A DNA stretch of 64,000 nt from Dermacentor variabilis (taxonomy: Eukaryota; Arthropoda; Arachnida; Ixodida; Ixodidae): the NCBI RefSeq assembly GCF_050947875.1, contig NC_134568.1, positions 265,389,815 to 265,453,814 on the forward strand, in the 5' to 3' direction. Made by a program: the position numbers and the translations under genes. The notes under the pieces are model-generated. The model made no database searches and was not told the DNA's origin. It saw only the letters and a program-made list of their open reading frames with translations. Below are positions 53,607 to 64,000 of the stretch, in pieces; the first letter of the stretch is position 1; each line of letters begins with the position of its first letter.

Positions 53607-56400
53607 TTATAGAGCCTCACTTAATGGGGGGACATAGGGCTTGAGCCTGACGACGTGAACAACATCGCTGGTGACGTTGGGAGGCACTGAAGGCTGAGCG
53701 ACTGGGGCAATCTTGTATGTTATGTTGGACAGTTGGCGTAAGATCTGGTACGGACCAGAATAACGGGAAGGTAGTTTTTCTGACAAGCCAACGCGACGTG
53801 AAGGCGTCCAGAGAAGGACAAGGGAACCAGGTGAAAAATGGGAGTCTCGGTGCCGAAGGTCGTAGCGTCGCTTTTGAGAAGCTTGCGAGACTGTGAGGCG
53901 ATGACGGGCGACTTCTCGGGCCTGGGAGGCTAAGTCAATAGCATCGCGAGTATAACCAGTGCTGGGTGATTGTACTGCAGAAGGTAGCAACGTGTCAAAG
54001 GGCAAGGTGGGGTCGCGGCCATACAACAGGTAAAATGGTGAAAATCCGGCAGTGTCGTGACGGGACGAGTTGTATGCGAAAGTGATGTATGGTGAAGCGA
54101 CGTACCAGTCGCAGTGATCGTCGGAAACGTACATGGCCAGCATTTCAGTTAGCGTGCGGCTGAGTCGCTCGGTGAGGCCGTTCGTTTGAGGGTGGTATGC
54201 GGTAGCAATCTGGTGTTCTGTAGAACAGGAGCAGAGCAGATCATCGACGACCTTCGATAGAAAGTAGTGGCCGTGATCCGTCAGCAACTGGCGAGGGGCG
54301 CCGTGGTACAGGATGACGTTGTATAGTAAGAAGTCGGCGACATCTGTAGTGCAGCTGGTTGGTAGCGCTCGTGCGATGGCATATCTCGTGGCATAATCGG
54401 TTGCTACAGCAATCCATTTATTTCCTTTGATGGAAATTGGAAAGGCGCAAAGGAGGTCTAGGCCCACACGGAAGAAGGGCTCTGCAGGGATATCAACTAG
54501 TTGCAGCAAACCAGCGGGAGGCATAGCAGGCGTCTTCCGGCGCTGACACAGTACCTGCTCGGCTGCTTTACCTTGGAAGCTCAACGTTCCTTGGTGGCGC
54601 GCGCCCGGGCAGCGGCCATCTCCAATGGCGTCCCGGAATAGGGGCTGCCACTCAGGCGCACAGCAAGCAACTCTCTTATTAACTTCTTGAATAAAATGTT
54701 TCTACCACCACCACCAGGTCGAAAGAAGTGACATAACGGCGCACAGAGCGATAAATGCTGGGCCAGAAGAAGCGGCACCGCAGGCGGCCGTATGTACGAG
54801 TGATGCCCAGATGTCCAGCAGTAGGAGCGTCGTGAAGTTGCTGGAGCACGGCGAGTCGAAGGTGCTTGGGAACGACTAGGAGGAGCTCCGGGCCGTCAGG
54901 ACAAACGCTACGACGGTATAAAGTTCCATCGCGCAAGGTGAACATCCGGAGGGACGGGTCATTGGGTGAGGAGCTTAGGCATTCCATAAGTGTTCGAAGA
55001 ACAGGACCTTTGCACTGCTTGTCGCTAATATGGAGGAAGCCGGAGAGCTATAGAACACTGATGTCCGAGTCTGCATCGGTATCATCCAGTTGATCCATGG
55101 GATTGCGGGACAGGCAGTCAGCGTCTTTATGCAGGCGCCCTGACTTATACATAATAGAAAATGTATATTCTTGTAGACGCAATGCCCAACGTGCAAGTCG
55201 TCCAGTTGGGTCCTTCAAAGAGGAAAGCCAGCAGAGGGCGTGATGATCGGTTATGACGCAGAAGCTCCGACTGAAAATGTACGGCCGAAATTTCGCGACC
55301 GCCCATACGAGCGCGAGACATTCTCTCTCAGTAATGGAGTAATTTCGCTCGGGCGTGAAAAGGCGGCGGCTAGCGTAAGCGATGACACGGTCTTGGCCCT
55401 GTTGATGCTGAGCGAGGACAGCACCGATGCCAAGACTACTCGCGTCAGTTCGTACTTCAGTGGGCGCAGAAGGCTCAAAGTGTGACAGAATTGGGGAAGT
55501 TGTAAGGTGGGCGCAGAAGGCTCAAAGTGAGACAGAATTGGGGAAGTTGTAAGCCGCTCAATCAGGGTAGAGAAGGCTTTCTCCTGCAGTGGTCCCCAAG
55601 AGAAGGAGACGTCTTTCTTAAGAAGGTCAGTGAGAGGGTGAGCGATGTCGGCAAAACTTTTCACAAATCACCGGAAATAAGAGCATAAGCCCAGAAAACT
55701 ATGGACATCGTTTGCTGAACAAGGTACAGGAAAATTTCGCACGACGTGAACTTTCTGTGGATCAGGTTGGATTCTGGCGGCGTTTACGAGATGGCCGAAC
55801 ATGTTAATTTCACAGCGACCGAAATGGCACTTCGAGGAGTTTAGCTGAACGCCAGCCCTGCGAGACACTGAGAGTATGGTTGTGAGGCCCCGCAGATGGC
55901 TCTCAAAGTTTGGCGAAAACACAATCACATCATCGAGGTAACAGAGGCATGTAGACCACTTCAAGCCACGCAAGAGAGAGTCCATCATGCGTTCGAATGT
56001 AGCTGGCGCATTGCATAATCCAAAGGGCATGACTTTAAATTGGTACAGACCGTCCGGTATGACGAAGGCAGTTTTCTCGCGGTCTATCTCATCGACGCTA
56101 ATCTGCCAATAGCCAGAGTGGAGGTCAATTGATGAAAAGTATTGGGATCTGTAAAGGCAGTCAAGAGCATCATCAATGCGAGGCAGGGGATAAACATCCT
56201 TCTTTGTTATCCTATTGAGGTGACGGTAGTCAATGCAGAAGCGCCACGAGCTGTCTTTTTTCTTTACTAAGACAACCGGTGATGCCCACGGGCTACTGGA
56301 AGGTTCAATGATGTCCTTGTCCATCATCCTGTCTACCTCTTTCTGTATGATGGCCCTTTCTGTTGCGGAGACACGATATGGCCGCCTATGAATGGGGCTG
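53607..56400 (-). pseudogene. gypsy pol: RT-RNase H-integrase with local duplication and insertion
   Basis: RT with YLDD ([11 protein letters not shown], about 55920-55950) ends at a TGA at 55668 that replaces an Arg codon. A 47-bp tandem duplication at 55461-55554 shifts the frame in RNase H. The integrase zinc finger is split by about 165 bp of foreign sequence at about 54553-54718. The integrase core is otherwise open (53607-54584), with GLDLLCAFP, LLTDHGHYFLSKV and TNGLTERLSRTL holding the three acidic residues, then a tail with HVVRLKPY. Confidence 0.82.
54553..54718. mobile_element. Short insertion inside the integrase zinc finger
   Basis: Sequence related to neither side of the gypsy integrase, ending (minus sense start) in GGTGGTGGTGGTAGAAACAT and TTTATTCAAGAAG. 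Removing it would rejoin the two halves of the zinc-finger region found in the sister elements. It is probably a short retroposed fragment. Borders are approximate and a target duplication is not certain. Confidence 0.5.
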
Positions 56401-56429
56401 GCGTCACCGATGTTGATGCGATGCGTGAC

Positions 56430-58564
56430 AACAGATGTCAGGCCAAGTGGACGGTCTCCAAATCAAAGATGTCCTGATAAGATGACAGGAGGTGACGAAG
56501 AGCTGCTGTTTGCACGGAAGGAAGGTCAGGGGCAATCATCTTAGAAACATTGTCCGCAGGCGTCGAGTACGGAGGAGTGGGTAACAATAGTCCGTTGGTA
56601 CTGAGGAAGGATTCAGAGGTCAAAAAAGAAACCTCAAATTCTTCCAAAGGAGTGATATGCGCAATGGCGATACCGCGTGGCAGCACATGCGGCGAAAATC
56701 CAAAATTGAGGATGGGCATGCGAGTGCAGTTTTCGCGGATCCGGACTAAGGTGCTCGGCAGAGAAATATTGCGCGACAAAACCACGTCAGTAAGCGACGA
56801 CACGACGCACTCGCCATCAGGTACGGGAGGACAGGGCATCAGGAGGACATTTGTAGCCGCTTGTGGACACAGCCTTACAAACTCAGCAGACCATAAGCGG
56901 TGTGAAGCACAAGTTGTTGCGTCGGCAGGAAGCGGCAGATCCAACTGTACAACACCTGCGGAGCAGTCAATTTGGGCAGAGTGTTTCGAAAGGAAGTCGA
57001 GGCCGAGAATTAGGTCGTGCGGACAGTGTCCAAGGACGATAAATAGAACAATGGTATAATGGCCCCCAATGGTCACACGAGCTGTGCACATTCTAAGGAC
57101 AGGTGAAGTACTCCCATCGGCGACTCGCACAGTGCCCGGTATGGCGGGTGTCAGGACCTTTTTAAGCCTTCGGCGGAAAGCAGCGCTCATAACTGAAAGC
57201 TGCGCTCCTGTATCAACGAGAGATCTAACAGGAACGCCATCAACTTCAATGTCTAGTAGGTCTCCACATCTAGGCAGTGTCAACAGAGGATTTGTGGGCT
57301 GGGTCGGAGTTGCAGCTTCACCTCTGGGAGCTGCACCACCTAGTTTCCCAAAGCGAAGCGACCGGTTGCAGAAGGGGACGAAGAGCGGTGAAGGAGAGGC
57401 GAACGGGACCTGCGACCTTGTGGAGACAGGGAGCGGCTGGATCTTGATGGAGCACTGTCAGCGTTGATGTTCCTAGTCGGCGAATAGGGCGAGAAAGTAC
57501 GACTGCCTGGTACTTGGCAGTAGTGACTCGGAGACGACCATCGAGGAGGCGATGACCAGTGGTTGCGGCAATGACGGGCGATGTGTCCAATAGCGGAACT
57601 ATTAAAACAGATGGGTTAATCATCCACTGTACGCCAGTTAGCTGGGTTGCGACGGAGTGGCGGAAAGCTTTGCATCGGGAAGCGAGCGGCTGGAGGAATC
57701 TGGTAGGTGTTTGCATGGCGGACCGACCACAGAGATGGAATGGCCAAAGTTGCTATTTCCTCCCGAACGACCGCTTGTATAAGAGAGATAGCGGGCATGC
57801 TTTCCTGACAGTCGGAACCAACTGGAGCCGGGGCCATGGCCTCAAGCTCACGGCGAACGATGCGCATGATATCTTCTGGTCCTGTGGGCTGAACGAACCG
57901 CGGCGGGTCTTCGCAAGAAGATGATGTGGCGGTATTGGGCAATTGGTCGAAAGTTTGAGCGACGTGGCCGCCCTTCGCTTGTTCGAAGCGCCGGCACTCC
58001 TTTATAATTTCATCCACAGTGGCACAATCCTTACACATCAGGAGATTGAAGGCATCATCCGCAATACCTTTCAGTATGTGACCAATCTTGTCTGACTTGG
58101 TCATGTTGTTATCAGCCTTGTGACAGAGGGCCAGCATATCCTGTATGTACACGACAGAGGATTCCGTGGACGTCTGAGCGTGGCACGCAAGTTCTTTTTT
58201 TTTTGCTGCCAGCTGACGACCGACAGGTCTGCCAAACAGGTCTCGCATTTTTTTCTTTGCAAACATCCCAGCTCGTTAGGTCAGCTTCGTGTGTGTCGTA
58301 CCATTGCTTCGCAGTTCCTCTTAGATAAAATATCACGTTTGCTAGCATCATTGTTGGATCCCACCTGTTGTTGTCGCACACTCGCTCATACATCGTAAGC
58401 CAGTCTGTGCCACAAAATGTCCCTGGGTCCCGCGGATGAGTGAGGATGACCGTTGGCACGGGCTGCTGAGGCGTTGTTGCTTGTGTTGGTAGATTTGCCA
58501 TTGTGGCGGCAGGTAGATGACGTCCACTGCGAAGTTCCGTGATTGTACCCCGCACCTCCACCAA
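56430..58564 (-). pseudogene. gypsy gag and protease region
   Basis: Gag begins near 58564; NLPTQATTPQQPVPTVIL and YLRGTAKQWYDTHEADLTSW (about 58260-58320) match the gag of the 19-24 kb element. A frameshift lies in the T-run at 58196-58204. The zinc knuckle near 57570 keeps GHIARHC but not the second Cys. Protease is in a long open frame 56438-57283 with the active site LVDTGAQ (Asp codon about 57212-57214) and CPHDLILGLDFL, which is still well preserved. Confidence 0.8.
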
Positions 58565-58566
58565 AA

Positions 58567-58700
58567 TGTTGCAGGAAGAAAGCAGGCCTACGAATGTAAA
58601 ATAATGTATATTTACAACTGGTGTATATGGCGTTCAGGCAACTGCCAGTCTTCGTCTTCCTCTAGTCCAATTCGACTTCTTCCTTCCCTTCACCGTAACA
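58567..58700 (-). repeat. 5' LTR of gypsy 53-58 kb
   Basis: 134 bp, the same length as its mate, with the same TG...CA ends. Confidence 0.88.
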
Positions 58701-59718
58701 ATATTAAGTTATAAATATGGGTAAGAACAGGGCATATAATATCAAGCACATAGATTATGGGGCGAATCTAGATGCCATCGGCGTCCAGGGACCGGCTGTT
58801 ACCTATATCGCTGAAGCAAGAAAAGACTTCTAAGGGGCTAGTTGGGGCAAAAAACAGAGTGTTACTAAACGCGTTTACAGGCAGGAACTGAGTATAGTTG
58901 TTGAGGCCATCAACGTCATTTAACTGTGGTTTTAATGTGGTTTAATTTCATTAAACGCGTTTGGTATAGCATTTCTGGAAAGTTTCTGCCCGTTATGACA
59001 CAAAACATCCGGAATAGCTGAAACTGAATTCGACTTTAGCAAAGCATTCAATTTGTGCCAGAGAACATCACTTTTTTGATTGGCTGGGTCACTAAAAATT
59101 CTCATGTAATAAGCATCCTTAGCCGCCCTAAGCTGATTTGTGAGATTATTTCTATATTCCTTAAACTCCCTGAACAGGGCAGGATCTCTAGATTTCACAA
59201 ATTGAGCATACACGGCGTGTTTGTGTTTAACCATACCAAGAAGCTCAGGTGTTAGCCAAGGTTTTCATGCTTTGGATGGCCGTGTCATTTTTTTTATGGG
59301 GAAGTGTTCGTGGTAAACAGTTTTGAACATGCTCATAAAAGCAGTATATGCCGTGTCACTATCTTCTGCTCGGTAAACACTGTTCCAAGCTACATGGGTA
59401 ATAGCTTGGCGAAATGCGACAAGGTTTGATGAAGTAATGGACTGAATAATGACTGTTGTTTTAATTTTACTGGCAACGCAGTGAATTCTATTTACTATTA
59501 ATATAATACCCAGATAATCACTGATGTCAGTGTACACAATTTCGGCCTCTAATGAATCAATATTAAAGTTTGAAATGAATACATCTAATAGGGATGCACC
59601 TTCAATAGTCACACACGTTGCAGTAGATATTGTGTTTGAAAAACCATAGGTTGTGATAAGAGATAGAAAATTCTTATAGATAGAAATAGAAAACATATTT
59701 ATATTGACATCACCGCCT
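58701..59718 (-). pseudogene. LINE endonuclease end and linker, decayed
   Basis: Frames at 59265-59696 and 58932-59234 encode the end of the APE domain (LLDVFISNFNIDSL; the SDH triad motif appears altered as SDYLG) and a linker (HKHAVYAQFVKSRDPALFRE, WHKLNALLKSN), which is typical just before the RT of CR1/Jockey-like elements. A stop and a frame change separate the two frames near 59260. Confidence 0.72.
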
Positions 59719-59952
59719 TAATTAGATTGATCTTCTCTTCTAATGTACAACTGAAAAGTTTTTTAAGAAACACAAGAAATCGGGTTGTGGTTACATACAT
59801 ATATATAACATGAAGAAAAGTAAGAAAATTACTGCTGACCACGCTGCAACTGTCTAGCTTCATTTTCTGACAGCTGCACGGCATGCAGCTGTAGAGGTGA
59901 AGCTGAGGGAGGGAAAGACAGGGAGAGAAGAAAGAGTAGAAGGAAGGAAACT

Positions 59953-60062
59953 AAAAAAAAATAATAATTAAATTATGAGATTTTACGTGACGAAACCACG
60001 ATCTGATTATGATGCACGCCATAGTGGGGGCTCTGCAAATTTGGACCACCTGGGGTTCAATA
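59953..60062 (-). mobile_element. Ruka-like SINE, 5'-truncated 3' fragment
   Basis: Only the 3' part is present: GAACCCCAGGTGGTCC, then TTTCGTCACGTAAAATCTC and an A-rich end. The tRNA-like head and first body part are missing. Confidence 0.75.
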
Positions 60063-60534
60063 ACAGAAAGAAACTACATACTCTACAATTAGGTAATAAA
60101 TAACTAATTACATCACTAAACAAATAAACAAATAAATAAACAAAAAAGAATAAACAAACGGCAATGTCTATGCGAACAAGAAGAGCCGTAGTTCGCTTGT
60201 GTTTTCACTTAGGTAAACTGTCAACCCGGCCCTGTGCACCGGCACTGTTTGGTACCCAGAAAGCAATGCACTCTATAATAATTAGGCAAAATAAGTTCTT
60301 GCAAGAATTTTTTCAAACGTGGATAAAAAAGCATGCACTGGAAAAGCAACAGAATTGATTTATATAAGTTCCATTGAAATGAACAGTTCTGAAAAAAGCA
60401 AAATAACACCCTACAACACGCCAGGTACCAAGCTTCAATAAAAGAAAAGGGGGGCTGGGGGTGGTTAACTGTGCCTCCTTAATACAAGTGAGCTAAGCAG
60501 AATCAACATTATGAGTGACCAAATGCCTCCTTAC
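60063..60534. other. Intron-like sequence after the exon at 60535
   Basis: AT-rich, with AAATAAACAAATAAATAAAC runs at 60118-60145. No supported ORF. Confidence 0.45.
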
Positions 60535-61023
60535 CTCCCATTCAGCAACATGTTTTGTGGTAGTCATGATGGTGGGGCATTTCTTATCTGTCTTAAGTGG
60601 CCCTTCTTGAACAGCTGACATACAACGAGTCTCCTTGTGATGGCCCCCACTGCTCCACTGGTCTGTCTGCTTTCTCACAACTTCAGAGCTAGTGTCGGAA
60701 GCTTCATTTTGTATGATGTCCTTGTACTCTGCTGGACAATGATACAGCCTATTACGACTGGCTGTGGTGGCCACAGTGGCGACATTGTGACCAAAGTGCG
60801 AGTTGTGCACAGGTGCTGACAGTCTCTGTTTTGACGTGCTTAGAGTGAGGCGCTTTCGCATATTCCTGGTACTTCTTTTCCATGAAGAAAACAAGACGCT
60901 TTTGAAGGACCTGCTTCTCTTCTGGATAAGAAGCTTACGGCGCAATCTTGAGCTGCCACAGTCTTTCATGTTGTCTTTCATTGTCACACACAGTACGGGA
61001 AGGCTCTTGCTTAGGCTTACCTG
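60535..61023 (-). CDS. Internal exon A3, diverged paralogue of A1 and A2
   Basis: The acceptor TTTCTTTCAATAG and donor TGGGAG|GTAAGG bound 489 nt, 163 codons, phase 0 at both ends, exactly as in A1 and A2. Shared features in the same order: SLP(T/V)L near the start, then SF.S.L.S.WK..TRN.R.RL..ST....SAP, KQTD where A1/A2 have QTD motifs, and a final acidic ..EWE/ECE before the donor. An NAGCAG acceptor leaves a choice of one codon at the start. It is clearly an old copy of the same exon; the protein family is not recognised. Confidence 0.6.
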
Positions 61024-61271
61024 CTATTGAAAGAAAGTAAAGATATGAAAATAAGGTGATAAACATAACAAACAGAAGCAGCTGTTAAAACATGCTGCAT
61101 TGTAACATAAGTAGAATGTCAAGGACCCAGAAAACATGCTTTTACATAACAGTACACCAGTGCAGGACTCATTGCAACAGCAGCTAATAAGCAAATCACC
61201 AGACAACAACCAGGGGAGGTATTTTGTTAGAGTCCGCGTGGTCGATTTTCCAATTCGGCCACCTCTGAATA

Positions 61272-61342
61272 GCTGGAGCTGTACGAGCAAAGAGGAGACA
61301 GGCACCCCAAGCCAGTCGCCTCTTCGGTTGTACAGCTCCAGC
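61272..61342. repeat. Imperfect hairpin, 28-bp arms
   Basis: GCTGGAGCTGTAC...AAGAGGAGAC and its near-reverse complement GTCGCCTCTT...GTACAGCTCCAGC around a 15-nt loop. The function is unknown. Confidence 0.55.
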
Positions 61343-61488
61343 CAAACAACAATGGACAAAATGGACAGTCCACTAGGTGAATTCTTGCAGAATACCCGAA
61401 AAAACAATCTGGTTCTCTAGAAAGAAGGAGGGGCTACACATGAAAAGTGCAACAAATTATGTGCAGTTTTTCTGGCCTCTGTAGTTAA

Positions 61489-64000
61489 GTGCTGCTGGCT
61501 ATTGCTAAAACTGATTGGAATCTGAACCTGGCAACGTTTAACGTTAGAACGTTATCTAGTGAGGCGAGTCTAGCAGTGTTATTGGAGGAATTAGAGGGTA
61601 GTAAATGGGATATAATAGGGCTCAGTGAGGTTAGGAGGACAAAAGAAGCATATACAGTGCTAAAAAGCGGGCACATACTGTGCTACCGGGGCTTAGCGGA
61701 GAGACGAGAACTAGGAGTCGGATTCCTGATTAATAAGGAAATAGCTGGTAACATACAGGAATTCTATAGCATTAACGAGAGGGTGCCAGGTCTTGTTGTG
61801 AAACTTAATAAGAGGTACAAATTGAAGGTGGTACAAGTCTATGCCCCTACATGCAGTCATGATGACCAGGAAGTCGAAAGCTTTTATGAAGACGTGGAAT
61901 CGGCGATGGGTAAAGTCAAAACAAAATACACTATACTGATGGGAGACTTCAATGCCAGGGTAGGCAAGAAGCAGGCTGGAGACAAGTCAGTGGGGGAATA
62001 TGGCATAGGCTCTAGGAATAGCAGAGGAGAGTTATTAGTAGAGTTTGCAGAACAGAATAATATGCGGATAATGAATACCTTTTTCCGCAAGCGGGTTAGT
62101 TGAAAGTGGACGTGGAGGAGCCCGAATGGTGAGACTAGAAATGAAATAGACTTCATACTCTGCGCGAACCCTGGCATCATACAAGATGTAGACGTGCTCG
62201 GCAAGGTACGCTGCAGTGACCATAGGATGGTAAGAACTCGAATTAGCCTAGACTTGAAGAGGGAACGGAAGAAACTGGTACACAAGAAGCCAATCAATGA
62301 GTTAGCGGTAAGAGGGAAACTAGAGGAATTCCGGATCAAGCTACAGAACAGGTATTCGGCTTTAACTCAGGAAGAGGACCTTAGTGTTGAAGCAATGAAC
62401 GACAATCTCATGGGCATCATTAAGGAGTGTGCAATAGAAGTCGGTGGTAACGCCGTTAGACAGGAAACCAGTAAGCTATCGCGGGAGACGAAAGATCTGA
62501 TCAAGAAACGCCAATGTATGAAAGCCTCTAACCCTACAGCTAGAATAGAACTGGCAGAACTTTCTAAGCTAATCAACAAGCGTAAGACAGTGGACATCAG
62601 GAACTATAATATGGACAGAATTGAACAGGCTCTCAGGAACGGAGGAAGCCTAAAAACAGTGAAGAAGAAACTAGGAATAGGCAAGAATCAGATGTGTGCG
62701 TTAAGAGACAAAGCCGGCAATATCGTTACTAATATGGATGAGATAGTTCAAGTGGCTCAGGAGTTCTATAGAGATTTATACAGTACCAGTGGCACCCACG
62801 AAGATAATGGAAGAGAGAACAGCCTAGAGGAATTCGAAATCCCACAGGTAACACCAGAAGAAGTAAAGAAAGCCTTAGGAGCTATGCAAAGGGGGAAGGC
62901 AGCTGGGGAGGATCAGGTAACAGCAGATTTGTTGAAGGATGGTGGTCAGATTGTTCTAGAGAAACTGGCCACCCTGTATACGCAATGCCTCATAACCTCG
63001 AGCGTACTGGAATCTTGGAAGAACGCTAACATAATCCTAATCCATAAGAAAGGGGACGCCAAAGACTTGAAAAATTATAGACCGATCAGCTTACTGTCCG
63101 CCGCCTACAAAGTATTTACTAAGGTAATCGCAAATAGAATCAGGAACACCTTAGACTTCCGTCAACCAAAGGACCAGGCAGGATTCCGTAAAGGTTACTC
63201 AACAATAGACCATATTCACACTATCAGTCAAGTGATAGAGAAATGTGCAGAATATAACCAACCCTTATATATAGCTTTCATTGATTACGAGAAAGCGTTT
63301 GATTCAGTCGAAACCTCAGCAGTCATGGAGGCATTACGGAATCAGGTGTAGATGAGCCATATGTAAAAATACTGGAAGATATCTATAGCGGCTCCACAGC
63401 CACCGTAGTCCTCCACAAAGAAAGCAACAAAATCCCAATAAAGAAAGGCGTCAGACAGGGAGATACGATCTCTCCAATGCTATTCACTGCATGTTTACAG
63501 GAGGTATTCAGAGACCTGGAGTGGGAAGAATTGGGGATAAAAGTTGATAGAGAATACCTTAGCAACTTGCGATTCGCTGATGATATTGCCTTGCTTAGTA
63601 ACTCAGGAGACCAATTGCAATGCATGCTCACTGACCTGGAGAGGCAAAGCAGAAGGGTGGGTCTGAAAATTAATCTGCAGAAAACTAAAGTAATGTTTAC
63701 CAGTCTCGGAAGAGAACAGCAGTTTACGATAGGTAGCGAGGCACTGGAAGTGGTAAGGGAATACACATCTACTTAGGGCAGGTAGTGACCACGGATCCGG
63801 ATCATGAGACTGAAATAACCAGAAGAATAAGAATGGGCTGGGGTGCGTTTGTCAGGCATTCTCAAATCATGAACAGCAGGTTGCCACTATCCCTCAAAAG
63901 GAAAGTGTATAACAGCTGTGTGTTACCAGTACTCACATATGGGGCAGAAACCTGGAGGCTTACGAAAAGGGTTGTGCTGAAATTGAGGACGATGCAACGA
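61489..64000 (+). mobile_element. RTE-like LINE, running off the window
   Basis: Endonuclease then RT in one reading frame with little N-terminal extension, the compact layout of RTE elements. The 3' part is outside the window and the 5' end is not precisely defined. It is the best-preserved LINE ORF2 in the window. Confidence 0.85.
61489..64000 (+). pseudogene. RTE-like endonuclease/reverse transcriptase, three breaks
   Basis: The endonuclease has LATFNVRTL (about 61528), GLSEVRR (about 61618), VYAPT, MGDFNARVG (about 61938) and SDHRMV (about 62214). The RT has KNYRPISLLS (about 63069), AFIDYEKAFD (about 63275), KKGVRQGDTISPMLF (about 63440) and FADDIAL (about 63570). Breaks: TGA at 62101 in the same frame, loss of one base near 63346, and a frame change near 63770 just before the YLG motif. 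Otherwise long stretches are clean, so this copy is relatively young. Confidence 0.85.

Larger units (their letters stand above)
53446..58700 (-). mobile_element. Ty3/gypsy LTR retrotransposon nested in the LINE
   Basis: Two 134-bp LTRs (53446-53579 and 58567-58700) with plus-strand ends TGTTGCAGGA...CACCGTAACA enclose gag-protease-RT-RNase H-integrase on the minus strand. A purine tract (CTGGGGGGGGGGGGTGA type) abuts the left LTR, and TGGTGGAGGTGCGGGG lies beside the right LTR after TTT, nearly the same primer-site candidate as in the 19-24 kb element. Flanks are ATAC and ATAT. Confidence 0.9.
51940..59718 (-). mobile_element. CR1/Jockey-like LINE split by a gypsy insertion
   Basis: The endonuclease end and linker are at 58701-59718, starting at a GDVNIN motif where the usual form is GDFN. 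RT and C-terminal parts are at 51940-53445. The 5255-bp gypsy 53446-58700 sits between them. Joining the two sides across the insertion restores continuous LINE sequence order (linker, then the RT fingers). The element is 5'-truncated within the endonuclease. Confidence 0.8.

Overview
The window looks like a piece of a large, intron-rich arthropod nuclear genome, most likely an ixodid tick. The main reason is a set of tRNA-headed SINEs whose body (box-B-like head, then a CGCATTTCG/GGGGTTCTTTAACGTGCA-type body) resembles the Ruka SINE family described from hard ticks. The supporting signs are many decayed Ty3/gypsy, CR1/L2-like, I-like and RTE-like retroelements, hAT and mariner remnants, and abundant microsatellites. 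No rRNA, CRISPR array, operon or bacterial-style gene organisation is visible. Species cannot be settled from sequence alone.

Host genes are sparse and appear only as short exons with good splice sites. All the well-supported ones lie on the minus strand: 2979-3145, 3242-3326 and 4041-4197 (consecutive, phase-compatible, a hydrophobic stretch followed by a coiled coil), 16741-16803 and 26958-27038 (short phase-0 coiled-coil exons), and three related phase-0 exons at 33092-33535, 47597-48040 and 60535-61023. The first two of those three sit in a roughly 3 kb segment duplicated 14.5-14.7 kb apart. The third is an older, diverged paralogue. They may all belong to one very long gene, but that is inference. 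A possible plus-strand terminal exon lies at 18282-18371.

Layout: 1-5.6 kb, LINE tail, foldback MITE and exons; 5.6-9.8 kb, a nearly full-length non-LTR retrotransposon whose ORF1 carries a clear 2A ribosome-skipping motif; 9.9-10.5 kb, tandem 469-bp units each holding a tRNA-like sequence; 10.5-12.6 kb, truncated gypsy; 14-16.6 kb, repeats, a mariner-type transposase relic and SINEs; 17.3-18.1 kb, degenerate minisatellite; 19.2-24.1 kb, gypsy with both LTRs; 25-31 kb, SINEs, foldbacks and exons; 30.8-34.1 kb, duplication copy A; 34.6-41.1 kb, foldback element with a gypsy inserted in its right arm; 41.1-43.3 kb, gag-only LTR element; 43.4-45.5 kb, I-like LINE; 45.5-48.5 kb, duplication copy B plus a complete hAT MITE; 51-59.7 kb, foldback MITE and a LINE split by a gypsy; 61.5-64 kb, RTE-like LINE running off the window.

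The retroelements are almost all inactivated. Most simple nonsense mutations in their reading frames are CGA-to-TGA changes, the mark expected from deamination of methylated CpG. The points most worth following up are the 2A-bearing LINE with in-frame 5' tandem repeats, the exon-bearing duplication that can be ordered in time by SINE and hAT insertions, and the gag-only LTR element.
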